A stretch of DNA of 64,000 bases, from NCBI GenBank assembly GCA_948474755.1, contig CAOLHI010000487.1, positions 1-64,000 of the forward strand, in the 5' to 3' direction. The position numbers and the translations under genes are program-made. Under the pieces are notes generated by a model. It did not search any database and was not told the DNA's origin. It saw nothing but the letters and a program-made list of their open reading frames with translations. Positions 28,901 to 40,900 of this stretch are shown piece by piece. The DNA comes from Ctenosaura bakeri (taxonomy: Eukaryota > Chordata > Lepidosauria > Squamata > Iguanidae). Every line of letters starts with the position of its first letter. The first letter of the stretch is position 1.

Positions 28901-31900
28901 TTTTTCTTCCAAATGAGGCTTTTGAAAGAGTCCATTGTGCATGACTAAGAGTTTTCTCTCCAGTGAGAGCCAGCATGGTACGCTTGAGTGAGTGCTGGAT
29001 TACGATGCTAGAGACCAGGGTTTCATACTTTGCTCTTTCATGGAAACTCACTGGGTGACTTTGAGTGAATCATACAATCTCTGCTCCAGAAGGCCTGATG
29101 ACAGGTTCACCTTAAGGTCACAATAGGTTCAAAAGGACTTGAAGGCACACAACAACAACATATAGATACAAAGTTTTTTACCTGGAAGATTTGCAACTCC
29201 AGTGTGTTTATCTATTATGACTGAGTAGGTTCTTTGTAAAAGTGCAGCTCTTGTTATTCCATGTAGCCCTTTCTTGTGGTTTATGATTATTCTGTTCTGG
29301 AGCTGAGTGTAGCTCCAGGCCTCTCCAAGGCTTCATTTAGTGTTGATCACTGACGCATGTTATAGCTGTAAAATGAGCTTTATTGGTGGTAGATAATGCA
29401 GCAGATGCTATACAGTAGAGAAACATTCCAGTCCTTTTGCTGATGAGGTCCTCAGAGTCTGTGGTAGAACTGAGCTTCTAAACAGGGAATTCTACCCCTA
29501 GTATCCCCGGCCAGTAATCCAATTCCCCATGGCCAATGGAAGATCGATTCCCAAAGGTTCTATAGTGCAGAAGCAAACAAAGGTGCTCATAATACTAGTC
29601 AGTTGTCTCAGGTCGTTCTGAAAACTGCTTCTACTTGGAAACATAGTAGAATGGTAATGAATTTTGTGCTATCACTGCAATTGTGCTTCGGTAGTGTTAT
29701 TTCCCCTGTTTGTTTTCTCACACTCAAAATACAGGACGTATCATTTACACAGCTCTGTTTGATCTGCCTCTGGCCCCATGATTGGGGTTTTGTTTATTTT
29801 AAAAACAGGAAGCCATCTGACACTGTTATGGAATTACTCCCTCTCCATTAGGAAGATGAATACACACTGTGCCACTCCCACTATTTTTTTCCTATGCTTT
29901 TCCCCCATGAAGCAACAATTGTCTGGTTCTGTTTTTATTATGTTACTCTTTAAACTTTTGTATATTTAATTTTTATTTACTCTTTAAACTATTCTTAAAT
30001 GCCATGATTTTTCTCCCTTTTATTACTAAAGAGGATTAACATCACACTTGTGCTATTGCACTACTCTTGTTATTTAAAAAAAAAATTAAAAAATGAAGCA
30101 GCAGCATTTTCTGGAGAACAGAAAATGAACACACAATTGGTCTCTTGGGAACTCTTGAGAATCCCAGGTCTTCCCAGCCCAAACACCAGAAGTAATCTGA
30201 GATTTCCCTGCTGCAGATCCCTGGGGAATTTCCAAAGGAGAACAAAGAAACCTTATGCACATTTGCATCCATTATGTTCCCAGTATCACTACAAAACAGA
30301 ACAAGACATTCACATCCAAAGTGGTTACCAAACCCTAGCACAATAGGAGTCGTTAAAGGATTATTTCAAGTGGGAAAAGAATTGATTTCCAAATGATCAG
30401 ATGGTGGTATAGTACTGTATAGTGTCAGAATAGCTATAATGGCATGTGATAAACTCCAGGCAAAAACAGGACTAGCCCAGGGCCCTGGTGGCACAGTGGC
30501 TAAATGCCAGTACTGCAGCCACAACATTGTGAGTTTGATCCTGCAAGGCTCTAGGTTGACGCAGCCTTCTATCCTTCCTTAGGCCAGTAAAATGAGTACC
30601 CAAGTTGTTGGGGGCAATTAGCTAAACACATTTTGTAAACCGCTTAGGGAGTGCTTAGCACTGATAAGCGGTATAGAAATGTAACTGCTATTGCTATTGC
30701 TGTAGTTGCAGCATAACAGTGTTATCTGATCAGTTCCAAAAAAAAAAAAAATGAAATACACAAGCCTGATCCATCTGTCTCCTTGCCATTGCTGGAAGGG
30801 AAAGTTCATTCCACCATTTTTTCCAGCCTCAAAATGCTAAGCTAAAGCAAAAAGTGCCTTAACAGTCACTAAATACAAATGGATCTTTTCTATGCCACCA
30901 AACAGCTCTTAATGTTTGGACATGATGCTGCCAAGAACTCTGAACCATCTGCTTGATGGCAGAAGCCAAAGTCACGGCAATCATGTTTTCATATCACCTC
31001 ATACCAATGGCTGTGTGGTCACATAGGTTGATGACTAGGATCTGATGCAAGGATGCTGGCTTTAGTTGGTGTTCAAACCCTAACCCTGGTGCAGCCATTT
31101 TCTGATGCTACATCGGCTATGTTGGTGTGGTTTTCATAGCTTCAAGTGCTCAGTGAGTAGTTGTTTCTATTTTGGAAAAATCCCAATATATTTCAGGTCT
31201 TACATACTTCAATGGCCTTTGTCAGGAGCTACATGAAAATATAACAATAAATACAAATATAAGAAAACATATTCAGGGATAGATGTGTTGGCCATGCAGT
31301 AAAATACAACAAACTCAAAATCCACAGAAAAGCAATGTCTTTATTGGGCAACCAAAATGCACAAAATATATCATGCAAGCCTTCTAAACTCCATGGCTTC
31401 TTCATCAGGCAAAGATGCCAAAAAAATCATGCAGGAAAAGAAGACTGCTGATGGTTGAGTCCCAGCCCTATGTTTTGTATCAGATGTTTCTGTTATAATT
31501 CAGTTATTCTGGGGAGATCTCAATGCAGGCAAAGGCATCTCTCTTGGCCATGTGGGGACCAGGGACAAATAGCTATAAAATTTCAACTCCATTAGCAACA
31601 GAAAAGCAACTTCTCTGGAGATCCCGGTTGTTCCTGTCCTCTGTGAAGCTAACTGCTCCTTTCTTAGGCAGAGAACATTGGATTTCTCAAGAAGTCCCTG
31701 TACTGTTACATCTGGAAGAACCTCTAGATTTTAGGTTTGGGTGTTTCTTTTCTGTTGAGCAAAGAGAATGAGTTTCTCAGCTCCAGACATTTCTACAGTA
31801 AGATTTCATATCAGTATGTGTAGATTTTAAACAGTATACAAAGATTGGAAAGAAACATATTATGATGTATTATGGATGTGTTATTGTATAATCAGGTATA

Positions 31901-34900
31901 ATTCTTTTAATTTTAAACTTGTATTTATATTTATGTTTTTATGTAGTCCCTGAAGCAGACCATTAAAATATAATATAGGCTGAAATATGTTGGACTTTTT
32001 TCAAAGTAAAAACAGGCATCCACTGAGCACTTGGAGATGTATTGCTCTTTTTTCCCTATGGATTCTCTTGGGTGCTCTCCAGTTTTTGTTTCTTGTGGTT
32101 TTCATAGCACCTACATAATGCAAATACACCATAAAGCATCTTTAACCCTAGATTATGTGGGGGATGAGTTCCAAGTGATAAATGTTTCTTGTGAGGCAGG
32201 GTCATAGAAACTCCAGAAACTTCCATAGAAACCCATTCTATGCAAATTAATTAATTAATTAATTAATTAATTAATTATATTTGTATCCTGTCTTTCTCCT
32301 GTAATGGGACCCTCTGTGGGAAGTGAGGACTTAGGCAACTGAGCTGTTCATCCTAGGGAAATAAAGAAAACTTGCAATTTTTTTCATACATCAAGATGCC
32401 CTGGATTTGTGGTTTATTCGCCAGGCTGGGAAATGTGCAGCCATTCAGATGTTGTCAGACTGCTGCTTCCGTCACATCTCACCATTAACTGTGTTGACTA
32501 GAGCTGTTGGGAGCACAACAATATCTGGAGGGCCATACATTCCCCAACCTTGGCCTACACTGACTGGCATGAGCTCTTCTGTGTTTCAAACCAGGATCTT
32601 TCCCAGCCCTATTTGGAAACGTCATGAATTGAGACTGGGACCTTCTGAATGCAGCTTTGGCACCAATAGAACTGTATACTGTTGCAGTATAAACCACACT
32701 CTGGGGCTGGGGTACCATAAAAAGAAAATTTGTTTTCTTTTCATGCCTCTGGAAGGCATTTTTTCTGTTTTGGAACAATTATAACTAACAATTATAGTCT
32801 ATGCTGATATCTGAACCCAACTGCAAAATGAGCAGACCAACTGGTTGGAGAAATACTATGCATGGTCTGAAGAAAATGGATCTCCCATCATCCTATAATG
32901 TGGAATCGTCTGTGTAACTGAATGGCAAAAATGTTCAGGATACAAAAATGGAATTTACTTTGTCTAACGAGCAGTCATTATGGCTTTAAAGGAAGATTAA
33001 GCAAATTCATAGGGGGGAGGCATATCAGTGATGACTAATCAGGATGGTTGAAGGCATAATATTTACTGAGAATTAATAGCAGCAGAAGACTCCCCCCTCT
33101 ACATCCTGGGCAACTGGTTGGTCACTGGGTGAAAGAGGATCCTGGACTAGTTAGGATTTGGTCTGATCCTTCAGGACTCCCCTCAGGTTCTTCTCAGTAG
33201 TGCAGCTTTGAGGACAGTTTATCCAAAGATGAAGAATAAATATAGTGTGGAATTGAGGTGCAGAAGAGATTTAGTAAGTTTCTGGCAAAAAAAATGCAGT
33301 CTCCATAACACTCAGAGTAGCTCCTAAAAATTAATCTTTGTAATAAAAGAAAAAAGCCCAATACTGTCTGCCCCAATCAGGGCACATGGCAGATACTTGA
33401 AATTAAATTGGAAGTGCTGTCCTGACAGAACGCTTCCTGCTGCTTTGTTGGGTGGGAGAAAGTTCTTCCTATTGGTGGTAGTTTTAATACAGAATTTTGT
33501 CATTCTGGAAATACCCTGTTCCAGTTGCCTTCTGCTCTAGAATGGATTTTATCCATTTCTATGGAAAATGGAACACACAATGGTAATTTAGGGCCAAAGC
33601 TATGACAGTCTGTCTTCTCTACCCCATTCGTTTATGGTAACAGTTGCAAAAGGACACATGCTTATCATGACATGATTCTTCCAAACTTGTTGTACCCACT
33701 CTGCTGCCACCTGAAGAGGCAGGAGGGATATTAGAACCATTATATTGTGCCACATTTTCTGTATAAGATGCTGTTTGAGAAATGTGGAAAAGAGCTGAGT
33801 CTGCTACTGTTGGTGGCATCTATGCATTTCTTGTGCCATCTAGTTTTGCCCTCAGTTTCCATCTTCATTTGGAGCTCTGTGTGACTTCTTAGATATCTTC
33901 CCTTTATGGGTTGGTATGTGATGGAACAAGAGCTTGTGGTTCAAAACATCAGAACATTTTTTCCACTGTCCCTTCTGAGATTGACAGGAGTGTAGCTATG
34001 GGGGTAGGACAAAATGAAAGCATTGCCTTCCCCCAATAAGAATTGTGTTCCTCCTGTGCCTTTAGTCCCTACATTTCTAGCATTGCAGAGAGTAAGATTT
34101 TGGAAACTGATCACACCTATAACTCTTTGTTTTCTGATTTGGCATTTCCTTGGTAACTGCCTGCCCCTTTCGTTTGGAGGCCTAAACTAAATGTTCAACT
34201 GAAGTTTTTAAGTTACTGCAAAACTAAAAATGTGGGAACCAGAGGAAAATTTTATTTGGGATGGCAGAAATCTTATTTGCTTTCATTTTGCCTGCCATAG
34301 CTACACCTCTGGCTTAGCAGCACAGTAACTGGGATTTCCCCAGCAGTGCTGCAGTGTTCTGCATTATCCCCATTGAAGTGTGAAGTATTTTAAAGTGGCT
34401 TGGTCTTGAACAGGCAAGTAAGAACACTTAGTTTTATAAAAGATCTGCTCTTGGTGAAGATGAAAACTGATAGAATTGATTTGCTGACTTTGAGACAATT
34501 GTTTCCTCCTGGTAATGAGAAGCTTGTAGAATATGTTGAGTCTGATGGGGACATGTAGTTTCCCTGTCAAGCAACATCAAGTCTCCCCAGCCAATGTCCA
34601 ACAGACAGAGCACTATATACTGCCCTTTGCCAATTCAGTATTCTGTGAATGTCAGCTGATCCAGATAGGTAATTATGCTCATTGTGATATTTGTATATAC
34701 ACACACATACTGAGACAGATATGGATCAACAGGGTGCCTTGTGTGACTATGGAAACTGCCTTTGTAGGTGTCTGCTCTTCAGAATTTATGACTGCACCAC
34801 CAATTGTAGTGCAAAACTTTAATCCATCTGCAGTGCCATGCATGTGTTTGGGCTGCTTCTGTATAGCAGCTCTGTTTAGATCTATCTGCCATACTGTCAC

Positions 34901-37900
34901 CATTGTAGGGGTTGGTTTGGGGACTGAATGATGCCTGCTATTCTCTTCTTCTAGACAGATGAAAATTTATGTGTGTAGGGCTATGTTACTTCTGTCCCAG
35001 CTGTTGGAATGGGACTGGTTTCCTATGCACTTTTTTTGGCTTGTGAAGCTTCATAGGGATATGCATGCAGAAGTCTTCAGCTAAACTGTGGCAAAGTTCT
35101 TCTGAGGGCATTTTGAGAAACTCTTTATTTGTCTATTTAACATGCCAATCTATTAAATTCCATCAATTATTTTATTTTATAAAATTATTGACCTCTCCTT
35201 GTAAACTAATGGATCCCCTGGTTGCATCAAACTGCTTCCTTGACATGATAATCTGATCTTTTATTCTAGACAGCTAAAAGAAATTGAGGACAAAATTTTG
35301 GAAGTTTTGTCATCTTCTGAAGGCAATATTTTAGAGGATGAAACTGCCATCAAGATACTATCTTCTTCTAAGGCATTGGCTAACGAAATTTCAGAAAAGC
35401 AAGCTGTAGCAGAAGAAACAGAAAGGAAGATAGATGCTACTCGACTGGGCTATCGTCCCATTGCAGTTCATTCATCAATTCTGTTTTTTTCCATTGCGGA
35501 TCTGGCCAATATTGAGCCCATGTATCAGTATTCCCTCACATGGTTCATCAGCCTTTTCATTATGTCCATAGATAATTCTGAGAAGTCAGATGTGTTACAG
35601 GACAGGTATGTAAAATATTTCTGTGTGTTAATTTTGCATATTCAGTTGTTTCTTCATTTTTTTTCTACTTTGAGGCATAGGCCATTTCTGCACAATGAAG
35701 CTCTTCCATGTTGTCTCGCTGCAGTCCCGGATCCAGAAGGGAGCATGTCAGCAACGCTCCCTTCTGCACCCGCTCGGTCCATGCAGAAGAGGACGCAGTG
35801 GCTCCACGTCTTCCTTTTGCAGCACAGCTGGGCATTTTCTGCTACGGAAGGAAGTGTCGCCAATGTGCTTCTACATCTTCCGCATGGCCAGAAGTGATGG
35901 GAGTGCCACACGATTGCAGGCGCGAATCAGATTTTTTCCGTTTTGCGAAAACTGCGCAAGCATGACACTTTGCAACAGGATGTCAGTGGGACGGCAACCA
36001 CGTCGTGCGGAAGCGCAACCTGCCAACTGCTGCCATCCTGTGGCAAAAACACAACAGCGACATGGTGCGGAAAGAGCCATAGGCCATTTCCGCACTACAG
36101 TGTTAAACTGCTGCTATTCCACTTTCAATGCCCTGTGGAATTCTGGGGTTTGTAGTTTACTGAGACCAAAGAGCTCTTTGGCTGAGAATTTGAAGTGCCC
36201 TTCCCTAAACTACAAACCCCAGAATTCAATAGGAGGTTGATAGTGGAATAGCAGCACTTTAACACTGTAGTGCGGAAATGGCCATAGTCTCAGAGTACCA
36301 TTCTTTGTATTTTGAAGAACTATGGGTATGCTCCATCCAGATGTAAATATGTCTGTTGAATGACCCTTATAAACCTACCCATATGTTGAGATTTGCAGCA
36401 AAGGCCCTTCTGTCTGTCCCACCATCCTCACAGTCATACGTGGTGGGAATGGGAGAGGCCCTTGCCAGTGGCTGCCCCAAGCTTAGGAGAGGTTAGATTG
36501 GCAGCCTCCCTACTTTCTTTGCATAAACAGGTGAAGATTTTCTTTGACAAACCTTTGAGGATTCGTGCTTTAGATGGGATGGATCTTATGCAATGTATTG
36601 GATTTTCTAACTGTCATTTGTTGAGCTGTTGTGGGGTTTTTTTTTAAATGGTTCATGTTATAGACTAATTTTTAATTATTTTAACAGTTTAATCATTCTT
36701 TAACTGTTGTATTTTTTCAATTTTAACAATTTTTTTAATCTGTTGTATATCAGCTTGAGTCCCAAACTGGGAAAAAAGGTGTGGTGATGATGATAATTAT
36801 AAGGCATTGATTTGATTTCAGTGATATTTAAGGATATACCTTGCTTTTCCATTGAAATCAATGGGATTCAGAGTTCCTATCCAAATCAATAGGATTCAGA
36901 GCAGTTTAACTTTCTTTTTGTTTTTAAAAAACATAACTATTTTCCGAAAAACACTAAAAAAAAGCACTACAGATACATAAAAGAACACATAAAAGAAAAA
37001 AACCCAAGAAAACATAAAAAAACAGGAAAACATAAAAACATTTGAATTAGAAGTTAAAGAACAAGAAGAAAAGAAATGAAAAAAACCCCAACAAAACAGA
37101 ATGGACTTTCTCCCTCCCTTTGTATAGATTACAGCCTATTGATTGATTAAAGGCTCTTAAAAAGAAATAGCCAACCTTTCTCTTCTTCTTCCCTCTCCCC
37201 CAATTTATGCTTCAAGTAAAGAAAACATATGAATGTTTTTCCTTGTTAATGTATCAAGTATAATATCCACATATTACTTCTACTACATTCTGTTACAGTT
37301 TAATTATATGGTAAATAAACATAGTAAGGAACATTCAGCTAAATAGCCTTAACGTTACTAATTTTTCTAAATGCTGCTTACTGACTTAATTACATAGTAT
37401 TTTCACTAGTTGAGCATCTATGACATATTTAATGCCATCCCTAAATCCAAATATATCAGTATCGTTATAGACACAATCCAGTATCATTATCCTAAATCTG
37501 TGACTATTACATAGAATATTTACTAGTTTAAACTGTAGACTGCTTTCATTCCGTATCTTCTATCTCTCCCTCTTGTCTCAACTCTCACAACAGTTGGATT
37601 AACTGCTGGATTAAGTGAAAAAGGGAACCTTCTCTGGAACAATCAGATTACATTTTACGATGGATTATGGAGGAAACGTGGAGAATTTTTTAAACTGGAA
37701 AAAGGATATGATAGACATGAGGCAAGAGATAAATCATATCCTTTTTCCAATTTAAAAAATTATCCACGTTTCCTCCATAATCCATCGTAAAATGTAATCT
37801 GATTGTTCCAGAGAAGGTTCCCTTTTCACTTAATCCAGCAGTTATAGACTTAACAATTCACTTCCCCAGAGACTAGCCAGAAGCTGCCAGCAAAACAACA

Positions 37901-40900
37901 TCCAACTGATAATGTCTGTACTTCCTCATGCTGTGATTTCTCCTTATCAAAATCTAATTCCTTCTTATGAATAAAATGCAATTCAGTCTGTTCATAAAGT
38001 GTGTGCATTTAAATCCTTAATTCTTCTTTTGTAAAATGTCAACCTCCAACGTTCTAATTCAAATGTCTTGGTCTTATGGGGCAAAACAGACTTACTGAGC
38101 TCTTAATTGCAGAAGGAGGACAGCTGCAAAGACTTTTCTGTCTTAATCAGAATGGTTCTTCACTTTTATGACTTCCAAGATTAATTAAAAGTTCTTTTAA
38201 AAAGTTAGGTTGCCGGCATAGGACTGTCAGATCAACAGCTGCATTTCATGGCAAGGGCACAATATTACTTCCTCAGTTCTTCCCATTCACAATGCGTTCA
38301 CTTGTTAGTAACACATATAATGAGAATTGTAGATCCAAATGGGTAATCCTCTGCTCCCCCTTTACCTGGAATGGGTAATACTTCAACCAGAGATCCCTCT
38401 AGCCTGTACCTTTACCATGAAAGCTCTCCTCACTGCAGTGCTACAGTGGGAAAGTCTGTCTGGCCAGCGAACTGGAAGTCAAGTCTGAGCAGCTTAACTT
38501 TCTCTGAACTGTTCCCAGTATACACAGTGGAAAAAGGCTGCTCTAGATATCATTCAGGGGAATTTAAAATATTGGACTAAATATTCAGCACTTTAAAACA
38601 GTTAAGAAGTTAAGATGTTTGTCCTTGAAGAACTTTATAACAATATAATCTGATACTTTCTTGGTAACAACTACACAGAAGTGATTGAAAACCTCATAAC
38701 TTTTTAGATAGAATCCTCCCCGTCAAGTTTCTTCTTTATTAAATTCAGTATAAGAGATAAATGTCTAAACAGGCCTTAAACAAGAAAGCTTATGAAAATT
38801 AGGGAAGGCTAGCTTGACTAATTTCAGTATCTTCAGTTAATTGGACACAGCATTTAAGTTGACTTCATTGGAAACTCATTTAAAAAATAATGTGCTGTGA
38901 AAATTGAGTTCAGTGTCAGATTTTATGTGATACTCTTTTACAGCTCGAGAATGATAAATCATAAACAAGCTCTTAGAAGTTTGTTCTCCCCCCCCCCGCT
39001 TTGTATTTTTTACTATGTGGATGCTTGCCTTTTTTGTGTGTGCCTGATATTTACCAGCCTTTGGAACGATACTTTCATATTTGACTTTGTTGACACTCTG
39101 GGTGGGCCAGCCGTGCTGCTGTTGAGATGAGGGCATTGCAGTCACATTTGAGAAGGGCGCTTCAGTTACTTTGCAGAAGCACAGAGCAACTTGTGAGGAT
39201 GCAATCGCAAAGTATAACCCACATCTCTGTCTTCAAATGGGAAATGATCCTTCTGTTTAGTATTACTGTTCTGGTGTACACTGTGTATACATGGAACTCC
39301 ATAGGACTTTGGATGGCTGTGCCTCTGGTCCACTGAACTGAGCAGATGAATTGATGTAAGTGTGAGCAGAGGTATGGCAGTCAGGGAAGGCAACTTTGGT
39401 GAGTTTGGAGACTAATTTCCCATACAGACCCTGCCAGCGAGCACATGCTTTGCTTTAAATGATAACCATGCTTTCTGAAAGCTTCCAGGAGCATGATTCC
39501 TCTCTAAAAAAAGTGAGTACTCCCTGTGCACCATGTTTTAGAGCAAAAATGCTGATTTTTTTAAAAAGATACTAATCCACTATCTAATTTCAAGGGCTAC
39601 AGGTGTGCCAAAACTACTGTAGACCACAAGGTGGTTCATTTGGTTGTGCACTGCCTTTCATTCTGAGTCACAGATAAGCCCTAGATGTGACACAACAGAA
39701 CTCTGCTTTCTATGCCTTATTTGATGCCCATTCCTTAAGTTGATCGTCCATGGTATTGGTCAAGAATCCAGCTAGAATTCCAGGATAAACATACATGTAT
39801 AATCCTGACGTTATGTCATCATGGGTCTTTAGACATGGGTGTGCCTCTTTGAGAGTTCATCAGTGCAGTCTAATTTAATAAAAGAAGAACTCTCTTTTTG
39901 TAACTTGAATAAATTTGCCAACATCCAGCCAGCCACATGCTCTTGTTCCTATATGTCTCTAAAGGCTGGAAGGATTTGATAAATCATTTCTTTTGCTCCT
40001 TTTGGGGATGCAGTGCTCCAAATGCCTATCTGCCTTCTCCCTTTGTTTGAACAAGAAGCAGCACGAGGAGGGAGTGCTCTGAACCCTGCAGTAGATACCC
40101 AGTTGACAGGCAGAAACATGCTTTTCTGTGTTTTGCTGGCAACCTGTGTCTAAAGGGATGCAAGTTGTTTCTCCAAACAGTAAATAGTAGCCAACACTTT
40201 GTGCAACATTTCCCTCTTCACAATTTCACGTCTGCACATTTTATACACTAGCAAATGTGTTAGCTTTTGTACCACAAAGTCATGACCTAGCCTGTATGAC
40301 ACACACATTTAGAAATGTGTTCATTTCATCTAAGTGCCAAAGTTTTATGGTTATAGGTGGTTCACATAAAAAGGTAAAAGGGGGGATATATGATTTGGAC
40401 TTTTGCAATATAATGTAAGCACTGCATCTAGTTTCAGCAATCATTTACAGAGCGTATATGACCGTATAAGACTTCTGAGAAAATAAAAAGCAGGGATGTA
40501 GTCTAGCAACTCTCGAATTGGAAAAAAGGAGTGTGAAACAAATGGATACACATAGGACCTTCTGAAGTGTGCAGAACACAGCTTTTACTCGGTTATATTT
40601 TCCTGTGCTTTAGCAAGAGAACAAATTGTTTCTTCTGTTTCACTGTTGAGATACTCAGAGGAGACAGTGTAAATGGCCAACAAGTGTTTTGAGTCAGGAG
40701 GTAGGACTAAAACAGGCTGCCAGCAAGATATACCAGAACACCCATGGGATGTGTTACCTCAGCCTCTTATTCAGCATTGTCTTAACAGTTGAGATACCGG
40801 TCCGCCTATTGACAGCTGATCTATTTGCATGCATGAAAACCTGAAGGTGGGACATCTCTTCCACTTTTCCATTTGTGATACAGGAAATACTACTGAATGA

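Larger units (their letters stand above)
28485..35269 (+). other. DNAH7: DNAH7 intron, local 10-11 (6.8 kb)
   Basis: It contains a Sauria-type SINE (28967-29160), a tRNA SINE with GATAAGCGG tail (30480-30712), a possible Penelope-related block (31170-32010), an (AATT)n tract (32245-32280), a reversed LINE tail and a hAT foldback (32422-32550). About 33000-35260 shows nothing recognisable. Confidence 0.7.

Noticed and set aside
35690..36240. Long overlapping open frames of 70-180 codons in several frames
   Set aside because: They lie across two MITEs in GC-rich sequence with few stop codons. No protein family is recognisable.
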